Below, piece after piece: positions 1 to 4,614 of a stretch of DNA of 6,759 bases. Position 1 is the stretch's first letter. Each line of letters starts with the position of its first letter. The notes beneath the pieces are model-generated. The model searched no databases and was not told where the DNA came from. It saw nothing but the letters and a program-made list of their open reading frames with translations. A program made the translations under genes and the position numbers. Where the stretch lies: NCBI GenBank assembly GCA_945829445.1, contig CALZUY010000105.1, positions 1 to 6,759 of the forward strand. Reading direction: 5' to 3'. The stretch is from Butyricicoccus_A sp945486175. GTDB lineage: Bacteria > Bacillota > Clostridia > Oscillospirales > Butyricicoccaceae.

Positions 1-11
1 ACCAAAAAAGA

Positions 12-40
12 TTGACTGGCAGAAAAAACAGTGCTATGAT
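12..40 (+). promoter_or_regulatory. Sigma-70/SigA-type promoter of the cas operon
   Basis: A -35 box TTGACT (12-17, five of six consensus bases) is followed after exactly 17 bp by a -10 box TATGAT (35-40, five of six). The -10 box is preceded by TGC (32-34), making an extended -10 element. An A-tract lies just upstream at 4-9. Transcription would begin near A47, giving a leader of only about 27 nt before the first gene. It is the only convincing promoter I found by eye on the + strand, and the tightly packed genes downstream fit one transcript. That the operon is constitutively driven by the housekeeping sigma factor is inference. Operators upstream of base 1 cannot be seen. Confidence 0.75.
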
Positions 41-61
41 TATTTTAAATAAAAACAACTT

Positions 62-66
62 GGAGG
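62..66 (+). promoter_or_regulatory. Ribosome binding site of cas6 (decides the start)
   Basis: GGAGG lies 7 nt before the GTG at 74 but only 1 nt before the in-frame ATG at 68. Normal Shine-Dalgarno spacing therefore favours GTG 74 over the longer ATG 68 form, although the two products differ by only two residues. Confidence 0.65.
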
Positions 67-73
67 GATGATT

Positions 74-835
74 GTGCAGATTCTTCTTTCGGCAGAGAAA
101 GTGGATCGAAGTGATATTGTATTGCCGTTTCATTATCAAGCACCGCTGCAAGGAGCAATTTACCATTTAAATCAGAATGCTGCGTTTGGAACATTTCTTC
201 ATGATGTTGGATATTCGGCAGAGGGGAGAAAGTATCGTCTGTTTTGCTTTTCGAGAATTTTGGAGAACCCCAAATATATTTTGCGGCAGAAACACGCATT
301 TGTATTTCCGCCAAAGATTTCGTGGATTGTGGCAACGGTAGATAATCCATTTGCGGATTCACTGCTTCAGACACTTTTTACCGATGATCCATTTATGATT
401 GCAGGACAGCAATTGCGGTTCTGCCGCATACAAATTCTTCCGGAATGCAAAGATAATCCACTTCATGTCAGAGCAATGTCTCCGATTTGTGTTTATAGCA
501 CGATTGAGATGGCAAATGGAAAAAAACGAACGATTTTTTACCATCCGAAAGAAGAGGAGTTTGCTGCGATATTGCAGAGAAATCTCAAGAGAAAATGCAT
601 AGCAAGGTTTGGAAACGAGGAGATGGATGATTCCTTTCATATGAGGATACTCTCACGGCCTGGCGAGGTGGTTACAGAATATAAACATTTTGTACTGAAG
701 GGTTATCTGATGGAAATGGAATTAAGTGGTTCTGACCAAATGCTCCAAATGGCATTGTGTGCAGGGCTGGGAGGAAAAAACGCGCAGGGGTTTGGCTTGG
801 TTATGCCAAAGTCGCAATGGAAGGAGTTGATATAA
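74..835 (+). CDS. cas6: CRISPR-associated endoribonuclease Cas6 (type I-B)
   Basis: Cas6 cuts the precursor CRISPR RNA within each repeat to release mature guide RNAs with a repeat-derived 5' handle; in type I-B it commonly stays with the complex. The 253-residue product has the usual Cas6 length and both family hallmarks. The N-terminal ferredoxin-like part carries LPFHYQAPLQGAIYHL (about residues 17-32), FLHDVGY (41-47) and YRLFCFS (54-60). The C-terminal glycine-rich loop reads GLGGKNAQGFG (231-241). By position, Tyr30, His43 and Lys53 correspond to the catalytic Tyr/His/Lys set described for archaeal Cas6; this is inferred without a structural alignment. GTG 74 is chosen as start because GGAGG at 62-66 is well spaced from it; ATG 68 would add two residues. 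It is the first gene of the operon, and its stop codon directly touches the start of cas8b. Confidence 0.95.
   Translation: MQILLSAEKVDRSDIVLPFHYQAPLQGAIYHLNQNAAFGTFLHDVGYSAEGRKYRLFCFSRILENPKYILRQKHAFVFPPKISWIVATVDNPFADSLLQTLFTDDPFMIAGQQLRFCRIQILPECKDNPLHVRAMSPICVYSTIEMANGKKRTIFYHPKEEEFAAILQRNLKRKCIARFGNEEMDDSFHMRILSRPGEVVTEYKHFVLKGYLMEMELSGSDQMLQMALCAGLGGKNAQGFGLVMPKSQWKELI
821..826 (+). promoter_or_regulatory. Ribosome binding site of cas8b inside the cas6 end
   Basis: AAGGAG lies in the last codons of cas6, 9 nt before TTG 836. The next in-frame ATG (854) would be 27 nt away, too far for this site, so it supports the TTG start. Its position in translated sequence suggests coupling to cas6 translation. 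Confidence 0.75.
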
Positions 836-2890
836 TTGGATTTACCAAGGCTGATGGTTTCAGCAGCGCAGGAACAAGGCGGCAGTTTGCTGGATCAAAA
901 AATCAAAGCGCTATCTTTTACAGAAAAAGAAAAGGATAAGAAAAAATATAACATCCTTTTGATTCTTGATCCTGATCGGGAGGAAATTCGGTTTGAACCA
1001 AAAGCATGGCAGGATGGGGATGAGAAGCGGTATTGTTATCTCGGAAATAATGCACGCGCTTCCAAGCAGTTTTATGCTGTGCGAGATGTCAAAAGTTTTT
1101 TGAATTACTGGACAGGTAAGGGCGGAGGCGTATTGCAGGCATTGTCTGATTTTCTGGATGAAGGCGAACTAAAAGAGCAATTATTGCTTTGCAGGCAAAA
1201 AAAGCTGTTTTCAGAAGCGGGGCTTTCCATGCGTCATATTGCAGGCTGGAACCCTGATATTATTATTGCAAACAAGAAATTGGTCGATAGTTCAAATGAT
1301 GGAAAGACCGTTGGCGCTGAAAAGCTGTTGATGGAATTGACAGGATTGGACGCAGGATGCAAACTGGCGCTGATTATCCCCTGTGTGCGCCGACAGGTGA
1401 TTTCCAATCACAAGGAGTATATATCCAAGATCGAAAGGCTTCTTCAAGGTGATGCTCCGGCTGAGAAAAAACAGAAGCCAAAACAGACTTCGGTGTGCCA
1501 TATTTGTGGGAAACGATCAGAAACGGTTGACACAATTGCATATACGACAAAATTATCCGGCAGCAGTGTCAGCAAGGTGTTTGTTACAACAACAGTAAAT
1601 TATGCATCTGGGTTTAAAAAAGTCAATCACCAACAAAATTTTGCAGTTTGCCGGGATTGTTATGCAAAATGGTTGACCGGCGAAAATGCAGTGATGCGGG
1701 AATTCAGACTGCAAATTGCCCGGGAGCCGGCTGTCATATTGTTTGACGGGATTTCTGGGGCAATTGACAGGCAGGAAATCGAAGCGTTTGGACAAAAGAT
1801 TGATGCTGCGTTTCAGATGAAACAGCTGCAAGAGCAATTAGATAATCTGAAAGATGAACTGGATGACGAGAACATCGAATTGTTTGAATTCCATATACTG
1901 TTTTATAAAACAGACGGAAAAGCGTGTGCGGTAAAAAAGACAATAGAAGCTGTTTCCAATATCCGGTTTTTGGAGGTTATGCGTGCTTTCCAGAAGGTTC
2001 AACGCAGCTACCAGCTTCCAAATTTCAAATTGAAAACGTTTCAACCGGGCACATTATATGGTTTGGTACCCGTACATACCAACACAAAAAAGGAGCAGCT
2101 CAATATCGGCAGGCTGTTGGAATTGTATGCGGCTGTTTTTAAAGGACATACAGTTTCAGCCCACACGATTTTTGACTGGTATACAGAAGCGATGAGCTGC
2201 GGAAACCGATATATTCTTTCCAGAAAGCTGAGAAACGAAGCCAACTTATTCAATTTAAAGTTTGCAGTGGAAAAGTATGACGGTAAGTCGGCATACTGGC
2301 GGGAATATTATTTCGGTCAGATGACATTTTATTACATGGCATTTCTGGATGTTATGCGAGAACTTGCAATTTTAGGAGGAGATGATACAGATATGAGTGA
2401 CCAGCCGCAGAAGGATTACAGCGGGCTTGACTCCAGACTTGCGGAAAAGGAAGCTTTTCTGGACAAGCATCAGTTTGCAGATACTGCACGCGGATTGTTT
2501 TATCTGGGTGCGGCGATGTATCAGGTCGGTGAAATGCAACGTGTACATGATCATGCCGATAAACCCATTTTAAATAAGGTTCCCTATGGTGGAATGAGAT
2601 TGTCTGCCGTGCTTCCATTTCTGCGTGAGATTGAAAAAAAGATTCAGCAGTACAGGCGGGCGATGCTGTCAAAGAAGAAGGCAGGCCTCGTCTATGCGGC
2701 AGACCAATATCTGCGGCTTGCCTATCATTATTTGGGTGATTTGCCGCAGCAAGCAGAAGAGAATTGCGGCGATGAGAGTGCGAATGTGTTTTATCTCATG
2801 AGCGGATACAGCAGTTGCATTCGTATTGATAAGAACAAACAGGATGATGACAAGCAGGAGGATGAAAGCAATGCTCAAGAACAACCGTGA
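836..2890 (+). CDS. cas8b: Cas8b large subunit of type I-B Cascade (Csh1/TM1802-like)
   Basis: Cas8b is the large subunit of the type I-B surveillance complex: it sits at the crRNA 5' end, recognises the PAM and helps recruit Cas3. The 684-residue product is somewhat long for the Csh1/TM1802 group. It has a putative zinc-binding module with C221-x2-C224 and C272-x2-C275 separated by a beta-rich 47-residue loop, typical of this family. A probable coiled-coil or amphipathic helix lies at about 327-350 (QMKQLQEQLDNLKDELDDEN). A helix-rich C-terminal third follows from about residue 525 with an LREIEKKIQQYRRAML stretch, and the last 20 residues are a charged D/E/K/Q tail. The start is TTG, abutting the cas6 stop with AAGGAG 9 nt upstream; ATG 854 is the alternative. 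The 3' end overlaps cas7 by 20 bp. The family is fast-evolving, so the call rests on the zinc motif, size and conserved neighbours. The C-terminal part is probably also made separately as Cas11b. Confidence 0.93.
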   Translation: MDLPRLMVSAAQEQGGSLLDQKIKALSFTEKEKDKKKYNILLILDPDREEIRFEPKAWQDGDEKRYCYLGNNARASKQFYAVRDVKSFLNYWTGKGGGVLQALSDFLDEGELKEQLLLCRQKKLFSEAGLSMRHIAGWNPDIIIANKKLVDSSNDGKTVGAEKLLMELTGLDAGCKLALIIPCVRRQVISNHKEYISKIERLLQGDAPAEKKQKPKQTSVCHICGKRSETVDTIAYTTKLSGSSVSKVFVTTTVNYASGFKKVNHQQNFAVCRDCYAKWLTGENAVMREFRLQIAREPAVILFDGISGAIDRQEIEAFGQKIDAAFQMKQLQEQLDNLKDELDDENIELFEFHILFYKTDGKACAVKKTIEAVSNIRFLEVMRAFQKVQRSYQLPNFKLKTFQPGTLYGLVPVHTNTKKEQLNIGRLLELYAAVFKGHTVSAHTIFDWYTEAMSCGNRYILSRKLRNEANLFNLKFAVEKYDGKSAYWREYYFGQMTFYYMAFLDVMRELAILGGDDTDMSDQPQKDYSGLDSRLAEKEAFLDKHQFADTARGLFYLGAAMYQVGEMQRVHDHADKPILNKVPYGGMRLSAVLPFLREIEKKIQQYRRAMLSKKKAGLVYAADQYLRLAYHYLGDLPQQAEENCGDESANVFYLMSGYSSCIRIDKNKQDDDKQEDESNAQEQP
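2374..2381 (+). promoter_or_regulatory. Internal Shine-Dalgarno-like site within cas8b
   Basis: The purine run AGGAGGAG lies inside cas8b. The in-frame ATG at 2393 is 11 nt after the second AGGAG (2377-2381) and 13 nt after the AGGAGG core, slightly long but workable. The closer ATG at 2382 is out of frame and reaches a stop soon after. The site would start translation of the cas8b C-terminal part as a separate small subunit. Confidence 0.55.
2393..2890 (+). CDS. cas11b: Putative internally translated small subunit Cas11b (C-terminal part of cas8b)
   Basis: This is an in-frame internal reading frame of 165 residues, identical to Cas8b residues 520-684. In type I-B, I-C and I-D systems lacking a separate small-subunit gene, the 3' part of the large-subunit gene is known to be translated independently to give Cas11, which lines the belly of Cascade and stabilises the DNA strands. 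Here the operon also has no separate cas11. An AGGAGGAG purine run at 2374-2381 precedes ATG 2393, and the encoded segment looks mostly alpha-helical (for example FLREIEKKIQQYRRAMLSKK and the AADQYLRLAYHYL helix), as expected of a small subunit. Size, position and fold tendency all fit. The weak points are the 11-13 nt spacing and the fact that purine-rich runs can arise by chance in GGA/GAT codons. Independent translation at this locus is inference. Confidence 0.55.
   Translation: MSDQPQKDYSGLDSRLAEKEAFLDKHQFADTARGLFYLGAAMYQVGEMQRVHDHADKPILNKVPYGGMRLSAVLPFLREIEKKIQQYRRAMLSKKKAGLVYAADQYLRLAYHYLGDLPQQAEENCGDESANVFYLMSGYSSCIRIDKNKQDDDKQEDESNAQEQP
2856..2861 (+). promoter_or_regulatory. Ribosome binding site of cas7 inside the cas8b end
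   Basis: A perfect AGGAGG lies within the charged tail of cas8b, 9 nt before ATG 2871. The in-frame ATG at 2862 directly touches the AGGAGG, leaving no spacer, so 2871 is the better start. This is the strongest ribosome binding site in the operon, fitting the need for several Cas7 copies per complex. Confidence 0.85.
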
Positions 2891-3806
2891 CTTTTTACTG
2901 ATTGATGACGCACGTCTCTGTAATCCCAATGGGAATCCGGATGATGAAAACCGTCCCCGTATGGACGATGATACACAGACGCTGTTGGTCAGCGATGTGC
3001 GTGTTAAGCGTACGCTTCGCGATTTTGCCCAGAAAAAGGGATTCCCGATTTTTGTCGCAACGAGCGATGATAAGAAGGTTACGATGGAGAATCGTCTGAA
3101 AGCTGTTTTGACGGAGTACGGAGTCGATGCCGATGCGGATGAAGAGACCAAGCTCAATGCGATTCTCGACAATATGATTGATATTCGTATGTTCGGCAGT
3201 GCAATGGCGGTCGACGGTATTACACGGACATTTACCGGCCCGATTCAGATTTCGTGGGGATATTCCCTGCATCCGGTTGATCTGGTAAAAGCAAATTCCA
3301 TTTCCTCGATTATGTCTTCCAATGAAAGCACAGAAGGCTACTCCACTTTTGGTCAGATGCAAAAGGCAGAATATGCCATGATTGCACACAGTGGAAGCAT
3401 GAATAAATTTGCAGCGAGCAAAACTCGTTTGACACAGGAGGATGCAGATTTGTTCCCGCGGCTGCTGGTTCAATCGATGATGAATAACCAGACCCACAGC
3501 AAGCAGGGACAACAGCCGCTGCTCTATTTGGAGGTGGAATACGCCGAAGCATTTGACGGATTTCTGGGTGATCTGCGCCGATATCTGGATATTACGCTGC
3601 ATAAGAAGTATGCGATTCGTTCCGGCAGCGACCTGACCGTTGACTTCAGCAGGCTGTCTGCTGCAATAGCTGATCTGAAGGAAAAGGGATATGTGACAGC
3701 TGTACGGATCTGGATGAGTCCATTGCAGCCGGGATTTACCAATTTACCGCAGGATGCGGAACAGCTGGATTTATTTGCACCGATTTCAGCTTCGGAAAAG
3801 GGATGA
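2871..3806 (+). CDS. cas7: Cas7 backbone subunit of type I-B Cascade (Csh2 family)
   Basis: Cas7 polymerises along the spacer part of the crRNA to form the Cascade filament and holds the guide for pairing with target DNA. The 311-residue product starts with the Csh2 signature: an initial strand DFLLIDDARLCNPNGNPDDE (7-26) with the NPNGNP motif, then ENRPR (26-30) and LLVSDVRVKRTLRDF (38-52). It continues with IRMFGSA (105-111) and FTGPIQISWGY (121-131), all characteristic of the family and of normal length. ATG 2871 is chosen over upstream in-frame ATGs because it has AGGAGG at 9 nt spacing and because the conserved protein begins right there. The gene overlaps the cas8b end by 20 bp and is followed after 4 bp by cas5, so it is probably translated in step with both. 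Nothing suggests truncation or damage. Confidence 0.96.
   Translation: MLKNNRDFLLIDDARLCNPNGNPDDENRPRMDDDTQTLLVSDVRVKRTLRDFAQKKGFPIFVATSDDKKVTMENRLKAVLTEYGVDADADEETKLNAILDNMIDIRMFGSAMAVDGITRTFTGPIQISWGYSLHPVDLVKANSISSIMSSNESTEGYSTFGQMQKAEYAMIAHSGSMNKFAASKTRLTQEDADLFPRLLVQSMMNNQTHSKQGQQPLLYLEVEYAEAFDGFLGDLRRYLDITLHKKYAIRSGSDLTVDFSRLSAAIADLKEKGYVTAVRIWMSPLQPGFTNLPQDAEQLDLFAPISASEKG
3798..3803 (+). promoter_or_regulatory. Ribosome binding site of cas5 at the cas7 end
   Basis: AAGGGA in the last cas7 codons lies 7 nt before ATG 3811. It decides the cas5 start: an in-frame ATG at 3754 would extend cas5 into cas7 by 19 residues that look unlike the family's N-terminus. Confidence 0.65.
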
Positions 3807-3810
3807 TTGT

Positions 3811-4614
3811 ATGCAGGTACTTGCATTCCATTTGATGGGAAAGATGGCGCATTTCCGGAAATATTATAGCAATTCAACCGCTTTGTCTTATTACCTCCCT
3901 CCGGTTGTGACAGTAAAGGGAATCCTTGCGGGACTGCTGGGCAGAGAGCGCGACAGCTATTATACAGAATTTTCCGACGATATGTGCAAGGTTGCAGTTG
4001 GCATTGGCGCAAAAACAAGAAAAATAACGCAGACGATGAATCTATTGAAGGTGGAAAAGCCAGATGATTTAAATGGTTCCTCCAGGCCAAACGGCAAAAA
4101 GTACAGGGATTACGGCGCAAATCATACACAGAACGACACAGAATGGGTTATTCCGGGAAATTTTCAGATGGGAGCGCTTTGTTATCCGGTTCGTTTCTGG
4201 CACAGAAATTCCGATTTGATGGATGAACTGGCTGAAAAGCTGTGTTCTTGTCCGGGAGCTTATGGCTCAGAAGGCGTCAGCTTGGCGCTTGGCTCTGCGC
4301 AGTGTCTTGGATGGATTGACGGTGCAAAGCTGCTGGAGACAGAAAAAATAGAAAGCAATTGTCTGAAAACTCGGTTTGCAGCACCAATATCTGCAGTAAA
4401 CGGATTGGACAGAACAGTTTCACTGAGAGATATTTCCCTTCTTAAGGAAGAAACGATAGTGGAATTTGATGCAAACCGTACCATTACGGAAAAATCCAAA
4501 CAGGATATTTTGATTTCAGATAACGGCACATCAATTAGTTTTCAGTTAAATCCACAGGTTCCCTTCTGGAGAGATGAAGAGGACGATTATTTATTCTTGG
4601 GAGGTCCGTTTTGA
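3811..4614 (+). CDS. cas5: Cas5 subunit of type I-B Cascade (Cas5h-like)
   Basis: Cas5 caps the crRNA 5' handle and links it to Cas8b and the first Cas7 in the complex. The 267-residue product opens directly with the Cas5 N-terminal RAMP strand (MQVLAFHLMGKMAHFRKYYS). This is followed by the conserved segment YYLPPVVTVKGILAGLLG (27-44) and then RERDSY, which corresponds to the family's P-T-V-x-G-x-L-A-x-x-L-G signature. A later LALGSAQCLGWI stretch (158-169) matches the second conserved beta-strand region. In type I-B, Cas6 does the crRNA cutting, so Cas5 is expected to be structural only. ATG 3811 has AAGGGA 7 nt upstream and lies 4 bp after the cas7 stop. The stop codon overlaps the TTG start of cas3 in the sequence TTGA, suggesting coupled translation. 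Confidence 0.94.
   Translation: MQVLAFHLMGKMAHFRKYYSNSTALSYYLPPVVTVKGILAGLLGRERDSYYTEFSDDMCKVAVGIGAKTRKITQTMNLLKVEKPDDLNGSSRPNGKKYRDYGANHTQNDTEWVIPGNFQMGALCYPVRFWHRNSDLMDELAEKLCSCPGAYGSEGVSLALGSAQCLGWIDGAKLLETEKIESNCLKTRFAAPISAVNGLDRTVSLRDISLLKEETIVEFDANRTITEKSKQDILISDNGTSISFQLNPQVPFWRDEEDDYLFLGGPF
4600..4604 (+). promoter_or_regulatory. Ribosome binding site of cas3 at the cas5 end
   Basis: GGAGG lies 6 nt before TTG 4611, inside the last codons of cas5. It supports the TTG start, which is also required to include the conserved N-terminal histidine of the HD domain. Confidence 0.75.

Noticed and set aside
68..70. ATG 68 as the start of cas6
   Set aside because: The GGAGG at 62-66 leaves only 1 nt of spacer, whereas GTG 74 has 7 nt. 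It remains possible, as the difference is two residues.
618..643. Possible internal start in cas6 (AGGAG followed by in-frame ATGs at 623 and 641)
   Set aside because: Spacing is 0 nt and 18 nt, neither workable, and no separately made C-terminal Cas6 fragment is known.
2862..2864. ATG 2862 (and the ATG further upstream) as cas7 start
   Set aside because: It touches the AGGAGG with no spacer, and the conserved Csh2 N-terminus starts after ATG 2871.
2669..3172. 167-codon minus-strand frame across the cas8b/cas7 junction
   Set aside because: Serine-rich shadow of the purine-rich coding strand, with no family resemblance, opposite two clear genes.
2895..3602. 235-codon open frame on the minus strand opposite cas7
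   Set aside because: It lies wholly antisense to a well-conserved cas7, has no recognisable domain and a Cys/His/Arg/Ile-rich composition typical of a shadow frame.
3524..4129. 201-codon minus-strand frame opposite the cas7/cas5 junction
   Set aside because: Antisense shadow; composition and lack of motifs do not support a gene.
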